This document shows positions 21,596 to 32,759 of a DNA stretch of 64,000 bases, piece after piece. Numbering within the stretch: the stretch's first letter is position 1; every line of letters begins with the position of its first letter. The stretch is from Vitellaria paradoxa. Its lineage: Eukaryota; Streptophyta; Magnoliopsida; Ericales; Sapotaceae. A program made the position numbers and the translations under genes. The notes below the pieces were generated by a model. The model was not told the origin of the DNA. It was given only the letters and a program-made list of their open reading frames with translations, and did no database searches. The stretch lies in NCBI GenBank assembly GCA_019916065.1, contig CM034233.1:39038862-39102861 (forward strand), written 5' to 3'.

Positions 21596-23240
21596 TGATT
21601 ACACTTGAAAAGTGTAATTACAAACTCCACGTTTTCATGGTTATTAAGGTAATTGAGTACTCTATTTTGGAGAATTATCATTATTTTATCACTTATAAGA
21701 TTTGTTTTCTTAATTACAGGGAAAACGGGGAATTAACGAAGAAGATAGTGACTTGGAGATGAAAGGGAGGATATCGAACCAACTTCGTTAGGGATGGCTC
21801 GGAGTACCCAAGGACTTAGCGGCAAATGATGAGCAAAAGTGTAGAAAAAAGGCTTCTGTGGTCCGGACCACCTGGCGCACGGTCCGGACCACAGTATGGT
21901 GGACCGTCGCGCGGGCAATTTAAGTTTTAGGGTTTCTTTTACAAGTTTAAATAGGACTGCTTGGGGGCCGACTTAGGAGGACGGCTACTACTTCTTCTTC
22001 TTCTTCTTTTCGATATTTTTATTTTTCGTCTACAAATTTTGAAGGTTTTGTTTTACTTACGTGGATGTTCTTACTTGGTTTCGGAGCTTTCATCACATTC
22101 GTTTCAGCAGTCGCCATTCAGCGTTTGTTTCGAAGTTTGTTTTTGAGTACGTTACAATTTTTCTTTGGATTAATGGTATTATTCGAATATTCGAAATAGA
22201 AGTTTGATTGATTTCGCACCTTTAGTTTTGATTTAGTTGTTTAAGAATCTTGTTTCATTGTTTGATTTAGTACATCTTTTAAATATGTTTTTCGACGAAT
22301 ATATCCGTTTTGTTTAAAATCATGCTAGCGTAGAAACCCTAGTTCTTGATTCAACGAATCAAGAAAGGGTAGTTTACTCTTATCTATGGGATGTACGTAG
22401 ACCCTTCGCAGAGTTTGCGAAAGCTCATGCGTAGGGGTCTACAACTTTGAGACGTCTGCGTAGACCTTTCGCATGATTTGCGAAAGCTCATGCGTAGGGA
22501 TCTACACTTTTTAAAACCTAATTCAGTTCTTTCAAAAACTTTCGAGAACAAAAACCTTTGACTATATTCTCTGTAATCACTGGTAAGGTTTTCGATTAAA
22601 ATTTTCTTAATAATTTTGGATAAACTAGAAGAATTGGAATTGAATCCGAATTCGAATAGGATTGTTTGGAAACCCTTCGAAAACAGAAGTTTTTGACTAT
22701 ATTCTCTGTAATCACTGGTAAAAGCTTTTGATTAAAACTTTCTCAATAATTTTCAAACAAATCCTAATTTAGGTTTTAACGCAAGTATAGCAACCCATCC
22801 CATAGTGAAGACGTAAACTACCCGGAATTGATAGTTGGATCAAGGACTTCTTAAATTTATTTGCTTATTAATTGAATTGCCTTTGTTTGATTTACATTGC
22901 AGTTTTTAGATTAGTTTATTTTGCTGCGCATTTAAATTAGGAAAAATTCGTTTAGCTAATATTTTATTCCTTGAATCAACAATCAAGATTAAATTGCTGA
23001 AATTTTGTTAATAGGTTGTTAAGTTAGTTTAAGTTGAATTTTGAACTTGCAAAACCCTAGGAATTAGTTTTAATTACTTTTCAAACTTAGTTTACAATCA
23101 AATTTAGGATTTCCATTTTAACCTAGAAACTAAATATCATAGGCTCCTTGTGAATTCGACCTCGGACTCACCGAGTTAAAACTACACCGCACACCCTTGC
23201 ACTTGGGGGTTAATTTAGACGCATTTTCTAAAAGCGGTCA
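21596..23240 (+). repeat. Element D 3' LTR
   Basis: 1645 bp, near-identical to 14609-16257, with the same palindromes, TATA-like box and hairpins. Followed by TSD CGTGG at 23241-23245. Confidence 0.94.
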
Positions 23241-23245
23241 CGTGG

Positions 23246-23760
23246 TTAGGATTACCTTACGCTTATTACAGTCAATCATGGCTTGGTAGGACATGAACCA
23301 ATCTATACCAAGTATGATATCAAAACCCCTCATCTCTAATACAATCAAGTCAAAAGTTGAGACGAACTCTCGCCCATCAAATACATCAGTTACCCTTAGT
23401 TCACATCCCTTACACACTTGAGTCAAATAAGAAAATCTCGCTATGGGGGTCTCAACACACAAAAACAATTCCAAGGGGCTAACATCTAATCCCAAGGCAT
23501 ATACAAATGATGCAGCGACAAATGAATGGGATGCTCCCGTGTCTAAGAGTACAATGGCATTTGATGAATAGACACGAAAAATACCTCTTGTCACCATAGG
23601 CTCAGCTGGCGCCTCCTGTTGTGCCACAGTAAACACCCTCCCTTGTGTCTGGGCATTCTGTGGCCAGCCAAACCTCTGCCCCCGTGGGTTTACCCTTGAC
23701 TGTTGTGATGTTCCAGCTTGCATTGTCTTTTGTGGGACACTCCTCTGCTAATACTGCTAC
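23246..23760 (-). pseudogene. Element B aspartic protease region
   Basis: The longest open frame of this block runs 23723-23238. It shows VLLDTGASHSFVAASFVYAL, with the catalytic D-T-G intact, then DLIVLEMRGFDIILGIDWF, the usual second conserved protease segment. It would release Gag and Pol products. It continues in frame from gag across two TAG codons near 23750, so gag, protease and probably pol were once one frame. Downstream coding sequence is cut at 23245 by element D; RT resumes at 14535. Confidence 0.85.
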
Positions 23761-24992
23761 TGTACTAATTGGGAGGCCGATGGGCGGGCTCCCTGTAACC
23801 ACTGTCTAGGTTGTGTCATCTTTCTTCCTACACCTTGTTGACTCTGAGGGCAAAACTTCTGAATATGCTCTGTCTTCCCACACCCATAACATACTATCTC
23901 ATCCCCAACCTGTCTACTTCTCATCTGCCTTATGGATTCATTTTGTCCTCTAGCCTTAGGGCATTCAGTGCTCTTATGCCCCGGTTGCTTACAATTAAAA
24001 CATATAATCAATCTGTGGGAATTGCTTTCAAATTTCCTTGATGGTCTAGGTGTTGTACTCTCCTGGTAGGATAATTGCATCTGTGAAGTTGATGAGTTAC
24101 CCTTAGCTCTTTTTCTGCTAACGCCTTCTTGTTGAGTCCCCATGGTCTTGCCTCGTCGACTTTCATAGATAACTTTGGTTTCGTTCAAGTCCCTTTCCAC
24201 CATCATGGCCCGATTTACCAAAGTCTCATAATCCTCCAAGCCCAACATCACCATCTTGTTCCTCAAAGTCGGTCTCAATCCCCTTTCAAATCTCCTGCAT
24301 TTCAAATGAGTAGTAGAGACCAACTCAGGTGCATACTTTGATAGGTCTGAGAATTTCCTCTCATACTCCAACACTGACATAGTCCCTTGTATCAACCCAG
24401 CAAATTCCTCCCTCTTAGCATCCCTTAAAGATTGAGGGAAGAAGTGATCCCTGAACTTCTCCTTGAACCTTTCCCAAGTGAGATTCGCTAATCCTCCTAT
24501 ATCCTTTAAACTAGACCACCAAGCTAACGCCCTTCCCACCAATTGAAAAGCTGTCAGCATAATGCGAGTAGATGGATCAGAAATTTCCATTGCAAGTAGT
24601 ATCTTCTCACATTCTTCCAAGAACTGCTCTGCCACATCTGTGTCAGCCACACCATCATAAGTTGGAGGTTTCATCCTCCTAAATTTCTCTAAGGTAGTCG
24701 AGCCTACTTGCACTTGTGTTTGGGGTCCAACACGAGCTCCTCCTGCTATTGCGGCCATAGCTGCCGCCAATTGCTGTAATACCGCTCCAGCATCCATAGC
24801 TGCTGGTTGTTGAGCCTTTGGTGTCCTAGACTGTACCTCTTCCTCTCCTAGGTCATCCTGTTATGCAATAGGTGGTGCCTCAGCCACTGCACTTTGATGT
24901 GTTTCCTGTTCTTGCTGAATAAGAGAATGTTCTCTCCCTCTACGCCTACCTTGACCATTACCTTGACCTCAGCCTCGGCCTCTAACTCCCAT
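23757..24992 (-). pseudogene. Element B gag with two CCHC knuckles
   Basis: The likely original start is ATG at 24992 (MGVRGRG, an Arg/Gly-rich N-terminus), but a TGA and a TAA interrupt the first 65 codons, leaving an open frame from ATG 24797 (346 codons). The capsid-like part reads AEQFLEECEKILLAMEISDP, ALAWWSSLKDIGG and WERFKEKFRDHFFPQSLRDA. Two zinc knuckles follow: CFNCKQPGHKSTEC and CYGCGKTEHIQKFC. Length and layout fit chromovirus gag of the Tekay/Del kind. It lies about 1 kb from the PBS because an extra ORF sits in between. Confidence 0.9.
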
Positions 24993-25280
24993 TGCATGCA
25001 GCGGCATTATATCTAAAGTATATCAGAACATAAAATAACAATATTAGATCGACATCTAAGCTTATGGTAGAGCATAACTTCATCTCATAATAATAATACA
25101 ATAGTTTAATACATTCATAAGGGTTCAACATAATAACAACGTCTTACTTCCATTAGTACTACCACAAAAGTTCCAACATTACTAGATTCGAAATTAGTCT
25201 AAAGTTAAAAGAGTACATAACATTCCAACCATCACCAAGGGAATTATCCTTTCAAAATTTTCCCTTTACATACATACATC

Positions 25281-25877
25281 TCAAACCCTACGATACGAGC
25301 AAAAGCTACAAGAATGCCTCCTCCTACCACAATAGGTACAACACTTGATACATTGCTGAGGACACCAATAACGTATCTGTCCCTGCCTACGACAGCCTGA
25401 ACATAGTCCCCGCAATCGATCTTTCTCACCACTAGTACTTCCACCCATCTCCCTAACATTAGAGCTAGCTTCCCATAGATTAACATTCTGGCCATTTGAG
25501 TTGGGTTCTACCATCACCTCTGGTGTTAGGGTTGAATTTGCAGGAAGGGTAGGTACAATTATAGTTACATTCTATACTAGCATCACCGGACATGCAGACT
25601 GGTACTGAACAGGCATCTGGTAAGGCATCACGCTTTGATAAGGATAAGGTGCTGGATATGGAACTGGGTACAACATCCCATAGTAGGATACCATTTGATG
25701 ACCTAAAGTTGTTGGCACCCTGCTTATCTCTTCTATACTTTCTATCATGTTCTGGGGTTGGGCCTCAGTTAAACCCTCGGTTGCCACTTGGGTAAAGATG
25801 TCATCACTAGGCCATACTATCTCTTCCTCCATTGATGGGGCCTTAGGACCACTACTCTCCCCTTTCTCAAATCCCAT
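25281..25877 (-). pseudogene. Extra ORF between PBS and gag in element B, Cys-rich C-terminus, one internal stop
   Basis: About 198 codons from ATG 25877 (MGFEKGESSGPKAPSMEEEI) to a stop at 25281, with one in-frame TAG at 25572-25574. The first half is acidic and then Pro/Tyr/Met-rich (YPVPYPAPYPYQSVMPYQMP). The C-terminal 40 residues hold nine cysteines spaced like a metal-binding cluster (CSGC, WCPQQCIKCCTYC, SCSFC). It is on the same strand as gag and upstream of it. I recognise no family. It may be an accessory ORF of this lineage or a captured fragment; confidence that it once encoded a protein is moderate. Confidence 0.5.
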
Positions 25878-25990
25878 CTAAAATTTAAATAGGACAAGTT
25901 AGATTCCAAGATCAAAATTTAATCTTATCACATTCAAGCATGCAATATGAGATGCAAGACTTCCCATGTCCCTAGGTATTCTGACCTAGT

Positions 25991-26002
25991 GCTCTGATAC
26001 CA
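25991..26002 (-). other. Primer binding site of element B (initiator-Met tRNA type)
   Basis: On the coding strand TGGTATCAGAGC, 4 bp after the LTR end GGCGTGACA. This is the standard plant tRNA-iMet PBS. Confidence 0.93.
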
Positions 26003-27616
26003 ACCTTGTCACGCCCCAGATGACCCGAGGGGTGAGTGATAAACACACATAACATGCATTAATATAACCAATCCCATAATTGGAGCAACGCAACATAAGC
26101 TAGTGAGCCCAAGACATAAGATAGAATAATATAAGCTTAAACTTGACTATTGCCATGTCATAAATTCCATGCACCATTCCCAAATTACATAACTTAGGCC
26201 TCAAGGCCATTACAACCAAATCAAAAAAGTTTAGAAGAGTACAATATTACAACCCCAAAAGAAATTCAAGTTAGAAGACCAAGAGCTTTGTTAAGCTTGG
26301 TAGGGCTCATGCATAACCTCCTAGTCCCAACACATCAACCCACTTGAATATTATTGCTTGTACCTGCATCAAAGTCTGTAAGGATGTGAGCATGGGTCCA
26401 CTTGTGCCCACAAGTCAAACAAACATATATGATATGTATTCCACACATGCAAGCATTTTATGATGTATCTAGTTACCACCTATACTCTAGAATCAAAATC
26501 GTTCATTGACATCACCAATTTAGACTGTGCACCTTTATACACAACAATATTGTAAAAAGGAATTCAATTCCAACCAATACTTAATCTTTAGATTCTCATT
26601 CTTAAGTTTCAATCCACGGTTCTATCCTCTTTTTAATGTTTAATCAAAGTTGACCACACAACCATATTTACAATACCTATTGACACTTAATGACATCACA
26701 ATATGGCATCCAATTCCAAACAATCTTCATTATTAAATTTCCTAACATTACATCTACTCACATTCCCAACCATATTATCACAAATTCAACATTTAATCAT
26801 GTATTCACATTCATATTATCACATTCCAACAATCCATCACACAACCATAGTCACACAATTCATCGGGGGTTAGGTGTATACACAACACCGTCTTTTATGG
26901 GTCCAGACCCAACGAAAACGGCAAACCGAACACCATCGTTTAGGATGACAATCCAAGGTCACGAGTAACCCATACACTCACAATGTTGTGGGCTACTAAC
27001 CCACTGGCATTGACACTAAACCCTGTGTAGGTTCTGGGACTCTCAACCCGAGGGTAATCTCAAAACCCTTCTTGTTTACCACACCCCACCACGGCCCCCG
27101 TCAAAAAACCAATCATTCATCATATCACATCTCATCATTCACAAGTCCACATTCAACATCATATACTTTTCCACAACACAAATCCACATTCCGGTTTATC
27201 CCAGGATTCATTACATAACAACATTTATTAAGCATCATTAAACATTTAACATCTTTCATTGTTATGAACATGAGTTCCCTTTGCCAAATCACAATTCATT
27301 AAAGCAATCACAAGTTCATACACTTCAACATTTAGTTTACATTAAGGCATATTCACAATTCTATTGGATTAGGACTCTTATCTCAAAGCAAGCTTCCAAT
27401 TCATTTCATTTATGGTAGCAAGCATTCCCCTTTACAAGCTTAATCCCATAGGTTTAAGATAATTAATCCTTAATCACTTTTAAAAGCTCATTTCCATTTT
27501 AAAATCCATACAATTAATCAAATAAAAGTCTCACATACAAACATATTACCAACCCCTTCATAATCCTAAGGTAGGAAGTTAAGTTAAAAAAATCAGAAAA
27601 AGTGTTCTAGTCTTTG

Positions 27617-27716
27617 TGAGCGCCCCACCAAAAGTTCATGGGCGCCCCTTAAGGGTCATGGGCGCCCCACATAAGATCGTGGGCGCCCCACCAAAACCCA
27701 CCGGCACCCCTCTATT
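27617..27716. repeat. GGGCGCCC array in right LTR of element B
   Basis: Copies of GGGCGCCCC near 27641, 27661 and 27681, with degenerate copies at each end (GAGCGCCCC, CGGCACCCC), spaced about 20-22 bp. Counterpart of 10400-10497. Confidence 0.8.
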
Positions 27717-28245
27717 GTCCAGAAAGTCACTTTGTTCCGGTTCGAGCCCTAAGCCATGTTTTTAGGTTCCAAACTTTACCTAATCCAATATCTAACCTAA
27801 TACCTTATTTTCTTGGGTTGTCTAGGACCTAGAAGACTCCAAAAAGTCCATCAAAACAAATTTTAATCCATTCATTTCTTCAATACAAAAATCTTGCTCC
27901 AACTTATACATATATATGTACACACAACCATTCATCCACACAAAGTCCACTTCCAAGGTTTACAAATCTTAAATAAATTTCATAGAAGTGTTTACTAGCT
28001 CAAATACATCTCATATATGCTAAAATGAGACTAGAAATCCCTACCTTGAGTGGTAAAAAGATGGATCAAAATGAAGGTGTCTTGAGCTTCCAAACCCTCA
28101 AACTTTTATGGCTCCAATCTTCTCCCTGCTTGATCAAAACTAAAAATTAATAACATAGGAAGGTTTCTTAGGGTTCTGATTTCAATCTTGTAAAAGGAAT
28201 TTGAGTTCTATGAAGATTTGGAAGACCTACCTTTGAAAACCCAAC

Positions 28246-29944
28246 CTTTTTTTTTTTTTTTGAAAGGTAAAAGAATTAAATTAATGAAGAAAAAATTTTG
28301 TACAGATACCTCAGGGGCATACCACTGGAAAACACAAAAAAGAAAGAACACCCTTACAATAATCAATCATCAAAAGAGCAAAGGGAAACAAACAACAAAT
28401 CAACAACTTAAGGTTCCAAAATAGAAAGAGGAAGATTCCATTGCTGAACTAAATGCCGATTCTGGTCACTCTTCGTGAATCCCGAGCAGCTCATTACTCG
28501 TAGCCGAACTAGTGTCTTAATAGACCGGAGAGTTCTCACCTTATCCAAAAAGCTGTTTTCATGCTTCCTTTTATTCCGTTCCTTCCAAATGGCATAAACA
28601 CAAGCAGCAAAGGCATGTTTCCCAATAAGCGAAAGCAAGGAAGGCCCACAAAAGTGGTGTAACACCCATTCAACAACTTCATCCCAAGAAGACAAGGTTA
28701 CTCGAAACCCACAATCCATCAGAATAGTATGCCAAATTCTAGCCGTGAAAGTACAATTAAAAAAGAGATGATCATGATCCTCCCGAGGTCCTCTACAAAA
28801 ATAGCAACTCATATGAGATAGTAACCCAAAGGACATAAGCCTATCTTGAGTAGCCAATTTCCTCTTCATTGCCAACCAAAGCATAAATGAGTGACGGGGT
28901 ACATGAGTTCTAAACCAAACAATGGAGAACCACGGCACTTTAGGGTGATGAGATCTTAAAGAATTCCATACCTCCTTAGCAGAAAAGGATTTGACTCCAT
29001 TAAATTTCCACTCAAGAACATCAGCACGGCGAATATTAGGAGGTAGAAGCTCTGCAGTCTCACGTTTAAGATCAATTAACTCAGGAGAATTTGCTACTGG
29101 CCAACGCCATCTTCCATTAACAATAATATCCTTTACCAAAGCATCCTTCCGTAACCCGGAATCATAGATAACACGGGCCTGACTTGAAGTGCAAATGGGA
29201 CCTCTCGGCATCCAAGCTTCAAACCACAAAGAGGTAGTACTCCCATCTCCCACCCACATGGAGATAAATGGCCGAACCTTCTCTCGCAACTTAAGTATTT
29301 TCCGCCATGTCCATGAACAGTTCCATGGTACCTTAGCCACCCAAAATTGGTCCTTTTGAAGGAGATTCCGCTTCACCCAATCAGCCCACAAAGAAGTAGT
29401 AGAAGGTAAACAAAGACTCCAAAGAAAGCGAGTCATACAAGCCATATTCCAATCTCGAATCTTTTTAATCCCCAAGCCCCCTTATTCTTTAGGCCGAGAC
29501 ACCTCTTCCCAAGCCACCTTCGCACCATGTTTAGCCAAAGAAGAACCCTTCCATAGAAATGCTCGCAAAGCACCCTCAATAGCTTTAATGACTTTAATCG
29601 GCAAAATGAAGTGTGAACACCAAAAAGAGTGTATGCTAAAGAGAACTGATTGAATAAGCTGCACCCTTCTAGCAAAAGACAGAAACTGGTTGGTCCAACT
29701 CTTAATTCTACTAATAATCCTATCAACCAAAATCTGGCAATCCGCTGCCTTCAGTTTAGTAGTAATTAGAGGCACACCTAGGTATCCCATAGGCAAAACA
29801 CCCTGACGAAATCTAAGCAACTGGATAATACCTGTTCTCTCCTCTTCTACAACTCCAGATAAGAAAACCTCACTCTTCGCAGGATTAGCTTGAAGTCCAG
29901 AAACAGATCGAAACAAAGTCAAAGCATCCCGAATCACACTCACT
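28246..29944 (-). mobile_element. Element E: 5'-truncated L1-type LINE
   Basis: Minus-strand LINE fragment of 1.7 kb. Its 3' poly(A) appears as a T run at 28247-28261. The sequence interrupts the right LTR of B; the left LTR shows the empty site (CCCAACTAGTTCCTCC near 11020). No target duplication is seen, and about three target bases appear lost. Confidence 0.9.
28408..29943 (-). pseudogene. LINE reverse transcriptase C-terminus and zinc-binding domain (5' truncated)
   Basis: 29943-29482 encodes the RT thumb-side region of plant L1 elements (GLQANPAKSEVFLSGV, LPMGYLGVPLITTKL, SWTNQFLSFARRVQLIQSVL). After one stop and a frame change, 29475-28408 is a clean 355-codon frame: MTRFLWSLCLPSTTSLWADW, ISMWVGDGSTTSLWFEAWMP, FSAKEVWNSLR, and the zinc-binding CYFCRGPREDHDHLFFNC. 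The endonuclease and most of RT are missing through 5' truncation. It would have copied its own RNA at nicked DNA; this copy was dead on arrival. Confidence 0.92.
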
Positions 29945-30433
29945 GTTCCTCCTTTGGTCTTCCTTTGCTCTTCTTTTGCTTCTCACCCGGTTCTCCCTCT
30001 CCCAGCAACTTCTCTCTCTCTCTCTTGCATCAAATCAATCTAATATATATATATATATTAACAATATTTAAAACCTCTAAATAGTAATTCTTAGGCCTCC
30101 CCTCACCCCTAGCTAGGTATAGGTGTTAATCGGGTAAGGCTCGGCTGGAAAATGCAGAGATCAACTTACTGTTGATTTTATGCACAAGTGGGGCGCCCCT
30201 CATGGACCACGGGCGCCTGTCCTAGAGCCATGGGTACCCCTTATAAACCACGGGTGGCCCTCAGCGTGCTCCCGAGTCAAAATGTTGACTTTTGAACTAT
30301 TTTGCCAATTTCTTCCAAAATTTACACCCCCAAGTCATCTTTAATGACTAAACTTACTTAATTAACATACTACCATGCCCAAAACATGTTAAAACCATCA
30401 AATTATATTAATATGAAAATTCGGGATATTACA

Positions 30434-31375
30434 AGAACTTAGATATAGCTTTTTGTACGATATTTTCATGCACATCTTTTATTTCACCTATGGTATAATA
30501 CTTCCATATAATAGATGTGCGTGCCTTTTTTGCTTTCCCTTCACCTTTATCGACTTGTCTGGTCGCCATAGAAGGTGTATTTGATGGTTCAGTTGAACCT
30601 CCATCAAAAACCTTAATATCATCAAAATCTAAAATCTCAAGGTTGAAATTTACGAGATCCCTATTTATAATAAAATGAAGCCATGTAATTAAAAATAAAA
30701 TTCAAATAAGATAATAATAATATAAATATAATACAATTAATATAACAAAAGTAAAATTCGAATAAGATGATGATAATAATATAAATATAATAATGATACT
30801 GCAACTGAATTTGCAGATTGCTTGACTTGTAGCAAGATTTAAGACAAGTGATTAGTGTAAACAATATAAAGAGAGAGTGAGTAACTTGTGGTTTTAGAGA
30901 GAGAAATTGTAAAGATTATAGAGAGTGAATAATTTTGTGAGAAAGAAATGAAGAAAGAATGTGTATTTGTAGAAAAAAATTAATAAATTCAATTTCCAAA
31001 ATTAGAGCCAAAGCTTGCCCTTGACCCTCAAACTAGTCGTTATAGGAAGGGGTAATTTTGACATTTTTTATGAAAATACACATTTGCCCTTAAAACTAGT
31101 CATTATATAGTTGTTGTTGGGGGTAATTTTGACATTTATGGTTCTTTTAAAAAAACTAGACGTTAGTCGTGCCTAGTACCATGACATGTTGTGCTCGGCT
31201 CGTCCCATGCCCATTACCGTGTTGTGCCCTACTCGTGCCTTAACTGTGCCCATGCTCGTGCCTCTAAATACTAAGCCTAGCCTAGCCCAGCCCCTGAGGT
31301 GGGCTGTGTCATACCAATGATGTGGCATGCCATGCTTTGTGTCATGTCATGCCGGCCGTCCCCACTTTATACATT
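30434..31375 (-). pseudogene. hAT transposase N-terminus and 5' region (right part of element A)
   Basis: The minus strand 30660-30439 encodes DLVNFNLEILDFDDIKVFDG, a basic stretch KGEGKAKKARTSIIWKYYTI and NIVQKAISKF, the start of a BED finger with the expected Trp. It stops at the element B insertion and continues at 1111. No start codon is evident; an exon start is likely near 30660. Upstream, 31140-31350 has several GTGCC / GCCCAGCCC-type words (for example CTAGCCTAGCCCAGCCCC), as often seen in plant hAT termini, ending near GCCGGCCGTCCCCAC. The exact right terminal repeat cannot be fixed without the left end. Confidence 0.65.
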
Positions 31376-32759
31376 TATCCCCCCCCCCAAAAAAAAAAAT
31401 CACTAAGAGAAGTAAGCCATCCTCGTGATTAGGAACCTCGTGAAGGTGGTTTAATAGGTAAAACCAATCCCTATTGTGTGGCTTATGAATTATCTACCTA
31501 AATTTGGTTGAAATTGCACTATCACACAATGAAGAAAGCCTAATCGCGAACCAATATGATAATTTAAGAACCAGTTTTAATTTCAAATCTAAATAACCTA
31601 CATAGAGCCAAAATTGCTCAAATTACATTGAAATGTATAAGAATATGCAATCAATCATGGGCGAAGGTGTGTAGAGATTAGAGTGGGCTGTAGTTCAAGT
31701 AAAATTTTAGGTCAAAAATTTTTTAATATTAATAGTATATAATATCCTAACTTAATTATCTATAATCCAATTTAATACCAATTAATAACTTACCAAAAGA
31801 AAAATACCAAATAATAACCCGGTTTAATATATAGCTCATACCTCACAGGATGAGAAAATTTTTTAGTCTACTTTAATATCCAATTATAACCCAATTTAAT
31901 AACAAGTTTATAGCTCAAATTGAAAAAAAAAATTTCTAATTCTACCTTTAATCAAGTTTGTATGCGACCATTCAAATGGAGTTTGTCACAGGTTAGGGTT
32001 AACTCCAAAGACCAGTACATTTTCACCTAGACCGCGAATTCCCTTCCAAGTCCAATGTGGAATCATCTCAAAATCACTCACTTGAATCAGAGACGCTCTA
32101 TTACATTCTAGAGATCACCCTACGTACTCTCCACCGGAGTGCTTGGCATGAAATTCGATCCCAACCGAATAGGTTCGGTAACACGTTGTTATGAGTGGAT
32201 TCCAACCCAAAAAATCAATCCATTGGTGGAGTAACCCACACTCAGACTTATATGGCCAGGGATTGCCTTTCGAGTTGATTTCAATTGGTCACAAACCCAT
32301 ATTACAAACAGTAGCATTATTGAGCCCTCATTCATATCAAAATATAAAATAATATATTCTTATTCATTTAAGCCATTGAACCTAAATAGAAAATTTTTTT
32401 ATAGAATCGTAAGCATAAAGTGTTGTTCATAACCTGGGTCAAAAAGTACATTGGACAAAGATGGGAAAAAAATTGCCTTTGTGATCAATTTTGAGGGCCT
32501 TTTTTTTTGTTTTTTTATTTTTTTATCAATCATAAACAAGTTCTATTAAAAGAAATTGTAAGGTTTTATAATGGAAAATCCATACAAAATCTTAAATTAA
32601 ATATGGTGGATTCATATGTTTCCTAATTCGAAGAGGAATGTAATTATTCCAAGTTTAAGATATTTGCAAGTTACTAAAAGGTGGCAAATTGTAATCCAAG
32701 TCAAAACAAAATCCTACACTGACTAGAATTCGACCATACAGAACGTGAAAAATTCCAGT
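31376..32759. other. Unclassified AT-rich interval
   Basis: No coding frame or structured repeat is supported. A C-run/A-run pair lies at 31380-31399. The stretch 32020-32280 is more GC-balanced than its surroundings (for example CTCTCCACCGGAGTGCTTGG) and looks like an old repeat, but I cannot assign it. Confidence 0.5.

Larger units (their letters stand above)
14609..23240 (+). mobile_element. Element D: Athila-like gag-protease LTR retrotransposon without pol
   Basis: 8632-bp plus-strand element with near-identical LTRs (14609-16257 and 21596-23240), TG...CA ends, a perfect 5-bp TSD, a tRNA-Asp-type PBS and a G-rich PPT. The internal 5.3 kb holds Athila-type gag and protease and then 2.3 kb of noncoding sequence. 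No RT, RNase H or integrase motif is visible on either strand, so it is a non-autonomous gag-protease element. The LTR similarity suggests it is among the youngest insertions here. It interrupts element B between protease and RT. Confidence 0.92.
1112..30433 (-). mobile_element. Element B: Ty3/gypsy LTR retrotransposon (Tekay-like chromovirus), carrying nested insertions C, D and E
   Basis: Minus-strand element whose LTRs, on the coding strand, start TGTAATATCC and end GGCGTGACA. It has an initiator-Met-type PBS (25991-26002), a polypurine tract beside the left LTR, and the domain order gag, protease, RT, RNase H, integrase, with a chromodomain-like tail. Without nested insertions the internal region is about 5.9 kb, normal for an autonomous gypsy element. 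All coding parts carry stops or frameshifts. It sits in the BED finger of hAT element A and is itself hit by C (left LTR), D (between protease and RT) and E (right LTR). Lineage is inferred from motifs, not from a phylogeny. Confidence 0.92.
26007..30433 (-). repeat. Element B 5' LTR (right copy), split by LINE E
   Basis: 26007-28245 plus 29945-30433, about 2.73 kb without the LINE. Ends match the left LTR exactly (TGTCACGCC ... GATATTACA on the plus strand), followed by TSD AGAAC at 30434-30438. It contains the uninterrupted target region of element C near 26775-26800. Confidence 0.93.

Noticed and set aside
31650..31960. Possible MITE beginning CATGGGCGAAGG
   Set aside because: No matching second terminus or 8-bp duplication could be found.
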